Source of the DNA: Lasiosphaeria ovina
Lineage: Eukaryota; Ascomycota; Sordariomycetes; Sordariales; Lasiosphaeriaceae
Direction: 5' to 3'
Assembly: GCA_033439765.1 (NCBI GenBank)
Contig: JAULSN010000001.1
Coordinates: 1,302,001 to 1,366,000, forward strand
Length of the DNA stretch: 64,000 nucleotides
Shown here: positions 11,729-21,810 of the stretch, piece by piece
Layout of the letters: every line of letters begins with the position of its first letter
Numbering within the stretch: the stretch's first letter is position 1
Notes under the pieces: generated by a model
Database searches by the model: none
What the model was told of the DNA's origin: nothing
The model's input: the letters and a program-made list of their open reading frames with translations, nothing else
Position numbers and translations under genes: made by a program

Positions 11729-13290
11729 CAGGATTTCCTCGCCAGTTTTACTTTTGACACGACAAGCCCAGGAAACGGCACGGTTTTTTCCTGGTATTAA
11801 CAACAACACAAACAAGACTTGGCATTGTTTACAAGTCTGTGTGTGTATGTGTACGTCTGTGTTTGCATCAATCAGCGTTCCTCCCATGGCTCGCCTCCCG
11901 GAGCTTTTACGGCCCAGCCCGTGAAGTGCGCCAAGCAGCAACAAACAACAAGAGAAACGTCTAATCGAAAGCCGGGACTTCCCCGGACATAAAACAGCCA
12001 TTTGACCGAGCCGCGCCGAGGAAACACTCGAGTCGAAACAACATCCGACATTTTCCCGGGACAAGTTAGTTTGCACTGGGTCTAGCGATGTGCCACGTCT
12101 GCCCATTGACGACTGTGTCCATGTTTGTCTCCCCAGGGTTTGACAACTGGCTAGCAGCTTAAAAAGGGGGTTTCACGCGCCGAACACCGTGTTTCCCAAT
12201 GCCGCCGTCAGGGTTTCGGCATTGCACGTGGCCGGACGAGGAAGGGAACACCCGAGCAAACCCCTCCCTCTCTACTCACCTAGGTTAGGAAGGCAGGGAA
12301 CAACGGCGACAAGGCCCCGCCACCGCTCCCCTCTATCTTGTGCTCCCCGCGGACCACCAGTACCCGGCTGATCTGAAGCGGATAAGATGCCGTCATCCCC
12401 CCCCTCCGGTGACCAGACGGGACGGGATGGCTGATAGTGGGCCGGTACAGTCGAGGGCGGCCGACGGAGATTTGGAAGCGGTGGGATTTAGCCGGGCGGG
12501 ATCACCGATTGGCGTTTAACATATTGGGAGGGGAGGGGGATATTGGAATAAGGAAAATAAACGTGATGGGAAATTTCTTATCTTTGAGGGGTGTCATGTT
12601 TTGAGGAATGAAAATGGCGTGATGATGTGAAATGGATGAATGGGTCGATGGGACATGTTGGCACAACTAGAATCGAAAAAGGGGGAGTGTGTCCGGTATG
12701 TACAGGAGTCGCTCTCCTCTCCTCTCTGGGTCTTTTGCGTATTGAGTTGTTTGAGGAAACGCAACACAACCACCAACCAACCTCTCTGCTGGCCATGATT
12801 AGTCGGGCCTGTGATCCCTGTTGTCGTCGTTGCACGGAGTCGTTTCTTCAAACAACACAACGGTCGAAGCAACAAACAAGCTTTTTCCTACGCCACGAGA
12901 TGGAGAGACAGATGAGAGAGAGAGGTGCGGAAGTCCGTCGCCGTCGCATTCCGCCGCCCGATGGTAGTTCATTTTCCTTGTTGGGGGCGTGTTGGGAGGG
13001 GCAGGCAGGCAAGCTGCTGCAGGCTCGCATCGCATCCCGCATCCCGTCGTCGGGACGCCGCCCGCCGCCCACAGGAATCAGGACAGGCAGGGTTCGCCTA
13101 GGTATCGCTGGGATTACTGAATGGGTGGATTGATTCGTGATGTACCTGCATGCGTGCGAACATGCATGCAATGCACGAACGGTCGGAAGGTCGTATCCTC
13201 CATTCGCATCTTTTACTGGGGCGGCGCGCGGCCACCCACGCACCGGCCACTGCACCATGGCGAACGGTCTTCTTGTATGCCGATCTCCCT

Positions 13291-13326
13291 GATCTGGATC
13301 TGGATCTGGATCTGGATCTGGATCTG
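13291..13326. repeat. (GATCTG)6 microsatellite
   Basis: Six perfect tandem copies of a six-base unit. They would encode alternating dipeptides in some frames, but no gene covers the site. Confidence 0.95.
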
Positions 13327-14221
13327 TCACTTCCACACATCCGCGCTCCGTCGGCAAGACAGCGTTAGATGCCTACCTTAGAAGCTGGTTCATGCCGACG
13401 ACCTTCACAGTAACACGGCAAAGACATGCAACACACCACACCCACCCCAACGTGTTGCAGGTCCGTTGGCCAGCTGCCTGGTTTTCCACCGCTCTGTACT
13501 CTGTCAGGTCGACTTCAAATCCGGCCTCGCTGTCTTGTCCATCTTGAGAAGCAATCCACCCACCAACCTAAGGTTAAGGTATCCATCCATTGATGTTTCG
13601 CAAGGCTTAGCTTGCTGTCTCTTGTAAGTGCCAACCAACAACACAAAAAATCATCTTCCCCACTTAGATTTGTCGGTACCGTTATCCCCTTCAAGTTGTC
13701 CATCCCATCCAACGGCTCATCGCCAAAAACTCACCCGCACCCGACATCTCATTCAACCCCGCTCATCCATCGTCATGGCGGCGCTGTTTCTCCAGGTGTT
13801 TGGATTCCTTCCCCGCCGCCTCTCAACTCAAACCAACATTCCCAAGGATTTGTAAACATCCATCCTCACCCGCAACCCGCAACCCGCACCCCCCTAGTCC
13901 GTCTAGTCCCGCTTGTCCTAGGCTGCATATTATCATCGCCATTAGCCGCGACTTCACAGGACAATGCATGAAGAGAGAGGGCGGAGGGGGGGTGTGGCGG
14001 GCACATTGTTCTGGCAACGCGGGATGCATCTCTTTCTGTTTTCTTTTCTTTTTGCTTTTCTCGTTTACATAAATTACGTATCATTTTTGCTTTGGTCTCG
14101 AAAAGGGCGGCCGAAATGGTAGCCTGAGAGCGGACTGGCCGATGAAGGTTTACACCCGCATCCCACACTTTGAAACACTGGAGCGAAATGGGAGGCACTT
14201 GTGGGCCGAGCTTGAGAGCTT

Positions 14222-14269
14222 GAGTTCGAGTTCGAGTTCGAGTTCGAGTTCGAGTTCGAGTTCGAGTTT
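14222..14269. repeat. (GAGTTC)7-8 microsatellite
   Basis: Seven perfect copies of the hexamer (14222-14263) plus one copy with a single change (14264-14269). Confidence 0.95.
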
Positions 14270-14460
14270 TGCGATGAAGAAGACGAAACCGAGAGAGACT
14301 CTTCCCCGACCCCGAATAGGCATACAATATTCGTTCATACCTGCCTGTGTCTCTGAATGTTCTGGACCTTCTCCCCCTTCGCATCTGGGTAGGCACGTAG
14401 CTCGCAAGATGCAATGCACACCACCATGTGTTGTAGCCGTGGCATAGCATCTATCCAATC

Positions 14461-14490
14461 GATCGGATCGGATCGGATCGGATCGGATCG
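14461..14490. repeat. (GATCG)6 microsatellite
   Basis: Six perfect copies of a pentamer, followed after a short CCCA run by a second, tetranucleotide array. Confidence 0.95.
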
Positions 14491-14503
14491 ACCCACCCAC
14501 CCG

Positions 14504-14528
14504 CTCACTCACTCACTCACTCACTCAC
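14504..14528. repeat. (CTCA)6 microsatellite
   Basis: Six perfect tetranucleotide copies, only 13 bp after the GATCG array. Confidence 0.95.
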
Positions 14529-15662
14529 CTCAAAACAAAAAGCGATGTCCGCAGCGGTGTTTGCGTGCCGTTTTACCCGTTTCTCGCATATCTCTCCGTC
14601 AGGACGGAGTTGCTGCTGCTGCTGCAGCGGCGTGGCGCGGCGTGAGTGACGGCAGCAGCGGCGGAGTGCGGCAGCAGCGGCACTTGAGGGGGGGACAGTG
14701 GAACCGAGAACCCGAAGGAAAGGGAAAAGAGAGAGGCACGGCATACATGGACAGATGTCAAGGTTTCCTTTTTACCGATGGCCAGGCCAGCCAGCCGGGC
14801 AGCCGGGCAGACTAGTTGGTTCCAGGTTGTGTTGTTTTCCGCTTTTCGCGTTTCGCGGCACACGTTTTAAACCTCCTCCCGGGGGAGAGAGGGGAGTGAG
14901 TGCGTGCCAAGGGAGAAAGGCGAAAGAGCAAAAACCGTTTGTATTTGTGTCAAATTCTCGAGTATAAAAAAAGACAAGACCGAGAGTCTGAAGATGTGGA
15001 CACAAAAATGGTCGAAATTCATGTTCAATGAAACACCCGAATGCAAGGCACAATGACAAAAAGAGTGCTGATTGTCGCCCTCTTGGCAACCTTTTGGGGT
15101 CGCTACCCGTGGCTGCCTGTATGTACTTGTTGTACCCCACGGAGCGGAGGGAGGGATGGCCAATATATCCGACAACCCATCCATTCATATTGGGATCCCA
15201 TCCCCATTCCCGTGCCTAGCCTGCCAAGTTCTTCAAACTCTCTCTACCCACACACCAAAACAAGATTTACGCTCTTTGGGGCTGCCATGCATGGTGCGTA
15301 TTAATATATTATCATTTTGACGGCCATGTACCGGCATTAGTTCCCGGGTAAGAGGCAGCGGTTCGTTCGCCTGACCCCGTCCCACTCTGCTTCTCCCTCT
15401 CTATCATAACCAAGTTATCTACAAGGCCCCTCTTATTTGCCTTTCTAGTGTATCGTTATATACCAGCCACACCGGAGGACGCCGCTGTGCTCTATGATCT
15501 AAATCATTACTTCGTCTCCTTTTAATACCGCCTTCCCACCACCGCCACACACGCCCTCTCTACCTCCTTCCTAATACCCGCCAGCCAGACACGCCCATTT
15601 CCAAACCCACACGCGCGCCACTATCGATGGGCGCCATCATCAAAGACCAACAACGATAGCAA

Positions 15663-16437
15663 ATGTGGTTTCCCGCTGTCATTCTCCTGTCCCTGGCAGG
15701 CCATGCGGCGGTAGCCCAGGAGCAAAAGCCGCTGGGCGTTGCCCTTCACCACGACGACACAACACCCCAACTCGGGACATGTGAGCAGACGTATGGGAAA
15801 GGATGGGTCCAGTGCGGAAGCAAGGTGTGTTTGTTGCACCGCGTCTGTCCAACCGCCTGGTGACATGACCTGACGACCTGAATTTGAAACAGAGCAATGC
15901 ACACTGCTACAACCCCAGTCTTGGACAGGTACGAAGCCGAAAAGCCTCCGTTCTGCAAGTTGACGTGTTCTGACTCGAGCCCCCACTATAGTCATGCTGC
16001 GAAATTGATAGCGGCTTCTGCGACCGAGGTGCGTATTGTGCGCCGGTTGCCGGCTACTGCTGCCTCAATGTAAGGTTTCGCCAAAGAAAAACTTTTCCTG
16101 GGAGAGCACAAAGCGTTGACAAGCCCCACAGAGCGAGGACGTAGCAGCATGTGCCAGGAATGCCGGGTTCGAGTTGCCGGCAACCAGTACAGCAGCGGTC
16201 GAACGGCCTTCAACCGGAGCGTTCACCTCAACAGCACAATATATCGGTAAAACGCTTGGCTCAAGCTCAGTGGAATTCGAACCGAGTACAGAAATTCCGA
16301 CTAGACAGGCAAATGCCGACTCAACATCGACAAATAGCCTCACTGTCCAGATATCAGGAGCGAGAACAGAGCGGAGGACACTGGCGTGGACCGGGTTTGG
16401 AATATGCGCCGTTGGCCTGTTCATGTTCTCGTGTTGA
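15663..16437 (+). CDS. Small cysteine-rich secreted protein, probably GPI-anchored; function unknown
   Basis: Four exons, 15663-15824, 15893-15928 (36 nt), 15992-16069 and 16132-16437, are all joined in phase 0 and give 193 residues. Residues 1-19 form a signal peptide (MWFPAVILLSLAGHAAVAQ). The mature N-terminal part carries ten cysteines spaced C-X10-C-X7-C-X8-CC-X6-C-X5-C-X6-CC-X8-C, so probably five disulfides. A Ser/Thr-rich stalk follows, then the hydrophobic end LAWTGFGICAVGLFMFSC. That end fits a GPI-attachment signal (possible omega site in the SGA before RTERR) or a single membrane anchor. The protein should sit on the cell surface or wall. I do not recognise a named domain. The consistent phase-0 exons and the preserved cysteine pattern across three introns argue that it is a real gene. 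The next gene ends 167 bp away on the opposite strand. Confidence 0.8.
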
Positions 16438-16604
16438 TAGAGGGCAGGAACATCAAAGACGTGGCGCCGACTAATAGACCAAGTAGCCGCGAGGCTGCTA
16501 GGTTGTGGAATCTCGTCCGGGTCACGCGCCTTAATCGTAATGGGGCACGCCTCAAACCCCCTGACCGCTGTCTACCCGGATATGATAGACAACAGATTTA
16601 GACC

Positions 16605-18101
16605 TTAATACATTGGGCAGCCGTCCTGGGCCCGTCTGAAGGCAGTCCAGAAGAATTCCTGCATGGCCGAATAGTGGAACAGGATCCCGCCGAGCACAGC
16701 AATGTGCCAGAGATTGTGGCTGCCGCCAACATAGTCAAACATGCCGGGAAACCACCTCTCTGGGACTTTGCTGGCATAGACCAAAGCGCCACAAAGGTAG
16801 ACGAGGATGGACTCGGCAAGCGGCGAGTAGAGCTCCCAGACAACCGACGGACCGCGCGAATAGGCGATCTGCAGCATTGGCAGAGCGCCGGTAGCTCCGA
16901 GGCCGACATAGAAGGCAACCCTGGCCCAGGCCATGTCCTGGCCGTTGAAGCGCGGATGCCACGGCAGGATGACGCCGCCGACGCCCAGAAGGGCCGTGGT
17001 GACCATGTAGGTCCAGCGGCTCACGGGTTCGCAGTAGAAGGCCGTGTATTCGATCGTCATGATGGACGAGGCAATAAGCAGCGAAATTCCCGTGTAGTCG
17101 ACACAAGCAAACATGGAGATCAGATTGACATCGGCGACCGAGTTCATCGTGTGCCAGACGGTGCTGCAGACCAGGCACTGGCAAGCGGCAAAAAAGAAGA
17201 CGGCAGCGACGAAGACGTCGGCCTTGGTGCTCAGGGAGAAGTTGACGCTTGTGGGGTAGAAGTAGAAGGCAATGGAAAGAACGAGGACAAGACCAATGGC
17301 GTGAGACCAGATGTTGAAGAGTTCGTTGGAGAAGCCGAAGGCGGACCGCACGCAGGCCAGCTTCGTCTCGGAGAAGCGGTAGCCACTAATTATGTGCGGG
17401 TTGATTCTCCAGGGCACGGGGAGGTCTTCGTAGCGGAGCAGGCCGTGTTCCCTGGCGTGGGCAACGGCGCGCTGCACATGGTCCTCGAGCGTCTCGGCAG
17501 CGCGGATCGCTCGCTCAATGCCGCCATCGACAACTCGGCGTCCCTCGTCCATGAGGCTCTCGGCGGCACTGGCGAACCCCCTCTCGCGCAGCTTGCTCGC
17601 TTGCGTCTCAAGGTCGGCGAGCATGGTATCGAGCAGCTCGACGCCGACCTTTGCCTTCTCGTTGAGCGTCCCCGCAGCAGCCAAGGCGTCGTGGTAGCCG
17701 GCGTCGAGAGTTTCCACCATGACGTGCAGTCTCCTGCGCCCGGCACCCACGACTTCCTCGGAAACCTGCGAGCATCGCGTCTTCACCGACTGCAGCGTCG
17801 ACAAGGCAGCGGCGATGCTGGAATCCAAGCTGAGCTCTCCGTAGTTCTCCCAGTACTCAAGCCGCCTCTCGAGATCCTGGAGAAAGAGATCGACCTTGAG
17901 GAGCAGACCCTCCTCGCCATCCATGATCTGGTTGACGATGGATTTCCTCCGCTGCGCGAAGTGAGATGGCCGCCGCTTGCGAGCAGCAGGGCGCTCATGG
18001 GCCTGGGCTCCCGACGCCTTGGCCTCTGGGCTGTCATCGCAAGAGTTGAAGGCGAAGGAAGGCGCACAGGCGATGTTCGGAGGCGCGTCCATGGCGGCCA
18101 A
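16605..18101 (-). CDS. IZH3: Izh3-like PAQR/hemolysin III family membrane protein
   Basis: One uninterrupted exon of 498 residues. The C-terminal ~270 residues hold seven predicted membrane helices and the PAQR metal-site motifs: a CSTVWHTMN block with His near residue 317, FACVDYTGIS (Asp) and SHNLWHIAVLGG (HxxxH near 461-465). RINPHIISGYRF precedes the first helix, as in adiponectin-receptor relatives. The N-terminal ~220 residues are soluble and rich in Ala, Glu and Leu, with likely helical segments (about 60-215); this long extension is typical of Izh3 rather than the shorter Izh1/2/4. Yeast Izh proteins influence zinc and sterol homeostasis; enzymatic activity (ceramidase-like in the family) is unproven here. 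A 534-codon antisense frame covers the whole gene and is rejected as a shadow. Confidence 0.9.
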   Translation of the reverse strand: MAAMDAPPNIACAPSFAFNSCDDSPEAKASGAQAHERPAARKRRPSHFAQRRKSIVNQIMDGEEGLLLKVDLFLQDLERRLEYWENYGELSLDSSIAAALSTLQSVKTRCSQVSEEVVGAGRRRLHVMVETLDAGYHDALAAAGTLNEKAKVGVELLDTMLADLETQASKLRERGFASAAESLMDEGRRVVDGGIERAIRAAETLEDHVQRAVAHAREHGLLRYEDLPVPWRINPHIISGYRFSETKLACVRSAFGFSNELFNIWSHAIGLVLVLSIAFYFYPTSVNFSLSTKADVFVAAVFFFAACQCLVCSTVWHTMNSVADVNLISMFACVDYTGISLLIASSIMTIEYTAFYCEPVSRWTYMVTTALLGVGGVILPWHPRFNGQDMAWARVAFYVGLGATGALPMLQIAYSRGPSVVWELYSPLAESILVYLCGALVYASKVPERWFPGMFDYVGGSHNLWHIAVLGGILFHYSAMQEFFWTAFRRAQDGCPMY

Positions 18102-19217
18102 ACACGGTCTGGTACCCCTGGGCCCAAGCGGCGCTATACGGCCAGTCGCACGAAGAATCGCAAGACGTTAGAAAGGGGGCTCCGGTACCGATGTATACTT
18201 GATATGTCTATGTGTACTGTACTGCACAGGCCAACCTGGGGCGGTTTGAATGGGTGTAACCGCCGCCGCGCCGCGTGACAATTGACGCAGTGCCGTCCGC
18301 GGTGCTAAGTACCGTATCAAGGTTTCGCAGTTGAGTTTATCGACAGCAGGCCGGGATACCAGGAAAACAGGGCGTCCCGTGACTAGGAATATGCCTATGA
18401 GCCCGCGTGTGTATGTACAATCCAGAACCGCGCCTCCGATGCAACCGGACTGACGGATGGCGGTTGGACGTCTGGAATTTTTGTAACGAGTAACGGTACG
18501 GAGTATGTACGAAGAGTCTATGAATTCGGTTCCGAAAGTGGTATGCGCAGAACGTGCGTGTACTTGCGAGAGGAAGGAAACTGCGCGATTCAAATCATAA
18601 AAGTGAATATGTACCGTCCAATGTGCAGAATGTTGAAGGCCTGAGAGAGCTGGAAAGAGTTGTTTTCTGGCGAGAATTACGAGAGAGGGGCGCCGGGATT
18701 CGGGTTTCCTTATTAAGTCCAGCCCCTAGATCCACAGTAAGGTATAGCGCGTGCATCTCGCCCAAAAGGAGCCTGACCGCCGGTTGGCACGTCCAATGGC
18801 TGGCCGTCGCTGAGACCCACAAGCCGCAATTCCAACTTCGCACCTTCTTTGACGACCTGTGACGCGCTTCGAACGCCGAGGCAAACCTTCACCACCGGAA
18901 TCCCCCACTCTCCTGCACAAACCAAGAACCACTGACAGCCAAGCGTGTAGTTCCAGGCTTCTGGACTAGCCGGAAGACGACGTCTCTGCTTGCCTCCGCC
19001 GCTGTTCCAGCAGGAGGTGGGCAATCAGGCAAGCCGCAGCCCGCCAGTATCATCGTGCAGCACTACACAAACACTACCGGCCTCGACTCTCTCGATTGAG
19101 TCAATCGCGTACTTGTGTGTGTCAGCCGACCAGCCGGCATTCTCTTCGCTAGGCCATTACACTGCACGTCGCCGAATCCGACGAGCCCCCTCCCGGCCCG
19201 GACGAAAGGATCCCACC
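18102..19217. other. 1.1-kb divergent spacer between IZH3 and THOC5
   Basis: It holds both promoters. The word TACGGAGTA occurs at 18497-18505. No open frame is recognisable apart from an upstream extension (from 18990) in the same frame as the THOC5 start; that extension does not resemble the family. Confidence 0.6.
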
Positions 19218-19982
19218 ATGCCCGTCGACGCGCACATCACGGACCCGGCCCTCGCGGCCGTCCTCGAGACGTCCAAGGCCGCACGCGAGCAGGCTCTGGC
19301 CCTCATAGATCTCGTCATTCAAGAAAAGACCGCTGCCGGAGGCGAGCAGCTTCCTGTTGAGGCCCACGCCGCCATCTCCAGACAGCAGAAGCTTCTCAAT
19401 ACGAACCTAGCCCACCTGCGCGGCCTGCACCGCGCGGCGCACTTCCGGGCCCGAGAAACCAAGGGCCAGACGGCCGAAGCCCGTCACGAGGTGGATGTGC
19501 TACATCTGCAGCTACAGAACCTGTACTACGAGCAGCGCCACCTGGAGGGCGAGATCGAAAACTGCGAATCCTTCAAGTGCGTCCTTCCTTCGACCCGTTA
19601 TGAATCAAAGACGAATGCTGACCAGGTTATCCAGCCACAAATACCAGGAACTCCCTTTGATACCAGTCGAAGAGTTTCTGTCCTTCCACCCTGAGCTTGC
19701 CGATGCCGACGAGAACGCTCTGATGGTCGCGCGCATCAACCACGAGAGAATAGAGCGCGAGGCTCTTGAACAGCAGCGGCTCGAACTGCAGAAGCGCAAG
19801 CAGAAGCTCATTGCCGACAACAAAAAACGCCGCGATGATCTAGCCAGCCTAGACAGAGACTTGGAGAAGTTCATTGACGTGGGCAATCCCCGTTGAGATT
19901 CTCGTGTGCGGTTGCTCTTGCTTACCAGGCTGCGTTTTAGGCTGCGAAACCGATCCAGAAGCTCTTTGAGAAGGTTGTTTGA
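19218..19982 (+). CDS. THOC5: THO complex subunit 5 (THOC5/FMIP family)
   Basis: Exons 19218-19576, 19635-19878 and 19941-19982 give 214 residues. The diagnostic core NHKYQELPLIPVEEFLSFHP spans the first intron, and the C-terminus AAKPIQKLFEKVV comes from a 42-nt last exon. The rest is predicted helical, with coiled-coil segments (about residues 15-115 and 150-200) rich in Glu, Gln and Arg. The family is part of the THO/TREX complex that couples transcription elongation to mRNP packaging and nuclear export. The second intron starts GTGGGC, a weak donor. Without splicing it the frame ends four codons later (GNPR-stop at 19879-19896), so a shorter isoform is possible. The start at 19218 has a good context and fits the usual fungal length. 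Confidence 0.87.
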
Positions 19983-21792
19983 GCAACTGTGGAACAGTTT
20001 ATTACCAATAATATTCGCACAATGCGCCGGTACGGCTAGCAGGTGTTGTGCGTGCTCTGAGCGGGTGAGTAGTTCACGATCGGGTTGGCTTTTCTTTGAG
20101 CCCGATAAAGACATATGCACTAATATTTCATCCAGAACCCGCAATCCAAACGTGTATATTGATATGATACCCCGTGTTCTGTTTGTGGAGAGCGCCGACT
20201 CGAGAGAAAGCGGAGGGGAAACAAGACTACGCTATCTTGCGCGAGTATCAGAACCCTCGACGTTGATATCGTGCTAATATTACCCCGCAAAGATATGATA
20301 CTTCATCAGGATGGCGTCAACCTTGGCAGCCCCCTATCCCCACCTACATTAATCAGAAAACATCTGCGCTGTACCAGTGGAAGCCCCTCAAAGCGTTGAA
20401 GAATGCGGAACACGTTTCGGGCTAAGGCTGGGTTGGCTTTTGTTACCCGCTTTCGGGGAAATGTATCTGGAATTAGAGAACGATAGTTGAACATGTTGCC
20501 GGTGACATCGTCATCGAGGGTCTCCCGTCGGGAGCTCTTGAAATCATGTACTTCATTGCCCAGGTAGACTGCCGTAGAGCCTGGACAATTTTGCAGGTTT
20601 CTACGGATAATTACCTGAATAAAGAAAAAGTGAATACCTTCCCACTTCCCCTCTTTAGACTTCGCGTAACAAATATGTTCCTGCGCCAAGGTGCGAAGGT
20701 TTGCTACGTTCTTGAGTTACTCCGTAAATAACCTAGTTTGATGCTGCTTGTGCAACCTACAGTTCGCCGCAGTCCTGACAAGGCGCTCGCTTCGAGCAAA
20801 GAAAAGAAAAAGGACCCTCGCCGCCTCGCTCCACATCGGCAATCCCACGGGACGTTAACGCTACGCGCCCAACGCATGATCGCACAGCATGCCAAGCCGA
20901 TAACGGGACAATTGATGGGGTGTGGGAAATTGGCGTCTGCCATCGCATCACGCCACGGGACCGCACACGTGGGGTCGCGGGGCGGTGGTGAATGCTAGTT
21001 AGGGAGTAAAGTAAAATGCTCCGTACCGACAGCAGCAATCCTGCCTTATTGGATACCAGCCGATGATGGGCATCTCCAATTGTTTAGTAAACGAGGTGTT
21101 ACTGTGGTAAACGGTAAACGGATGGAGACTGGGATACTCTGTACCTAAGGCAGGCAGCAGGGGGCAGGCGGGAAGACAGGGGCAATGAAGAACTTTGGGA
21201 GAAAGTAAGGTTATCAGAGATTCAGAATCCGTCGGCATACACCCCGGTGGGAAATTGCGCTTCGTTTTTTTGCCTTTTCGGGCGGTAGATATTGCCGGTG
21301 AGGTTCTGGAATACCCTACCATTGCAATGCTAAATGGGCACTGGTCCGAGATCCGCGGGACTAAGAAACCGTGACACGGAGATTTGGGGTCCCAGATTTC
21401 CCTTTACGCGTCCAGCCAGCGCGTGCGCGCGTGCGTGCGTGCGTGCGAGCGAGATTGTGGCACGGCAATCTCGCGATTTACAAGGTTACCACCTATCCGT
21501 ACCTGCCTGCCGCAGTGGATCGCAAGAGCGCGAATCACTGCAGGGCGCAAAGCTCTTGTCGGTCTCCTCGCAGGCTCGCGCCCCTTTCCCCCCCCCCCTT
21601 TTACATACCCCACGAGGGGGGATGTGATCTGGGATGTGACGAACCCGAGGGCTTGGCGTCTAGCAAACGTTAGTTTCTTTCGTTCTCCATATATCGGCCT
21701 GTTCAAAGGTAACCGCCTCGGTTTCGGCTCCCGGCCTGGGGCATCTATTCCATTGGAGTTTTCGACAGAACGGAATTCCGCAGGGCATACGG

Positions 21793-21810
21793 ATACTCCG
21801 TGCGGAGTAT
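21793..21810. repeat. 8-bp inverted repeat built on the TACTCCG word
   Basis: ATACTCCG (21793-21800) and CGGAGTAT (21803-21810) are perfect reverse complements separated by two bases. It embeds the word family that recurs in other spacers of this window. Confidence 0.8.

Larger units (their letters stand above)
11729..15662. other. 3.9-kb spacer with a microsatellite cluster
   Basis: No gene is supported. It contains four perfect or near-perfect short tandem arrays within 1.25 kb (13291-14528, listed separately). There is also a CTG/CAG run at 14611-14625 and AT-rich sequence shortly before the next gene (about 15298-15316). The open frames here (12627-13133, 13612-13971, 14414-14815 and their minus-strand counterparts) are repeat translations or lack any domain. 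The promoter of the cysteine-rich protein gene at 15663 must lie at the right end. Confidence 0.6.

Noticed and set aside
12627..14815. Several frames of 80-190 codons in the microsatellite region
   Set aside because: Many are translations of the hexa- and pentanucleotide arrays (Ser runs, Leu-Glu runs, Asp-Pro runs) and overlap on both strands.
16674..18278. 534-codon plus-strand open frame opposite IZH3
   Set aside because: It mirrors the whole coding exon of a clear PAQR protein; a C/G-biased third codon position keeps the antisense frame open. Its translation is Gly/Glu/Val-rich with no domain or membrane pattern.
20306..20689. 127-codon minus-strand frame
   Set aside because: It lacks a domain, membrane or signal pattern and neighbouring exons; its length is within chance for this composition.
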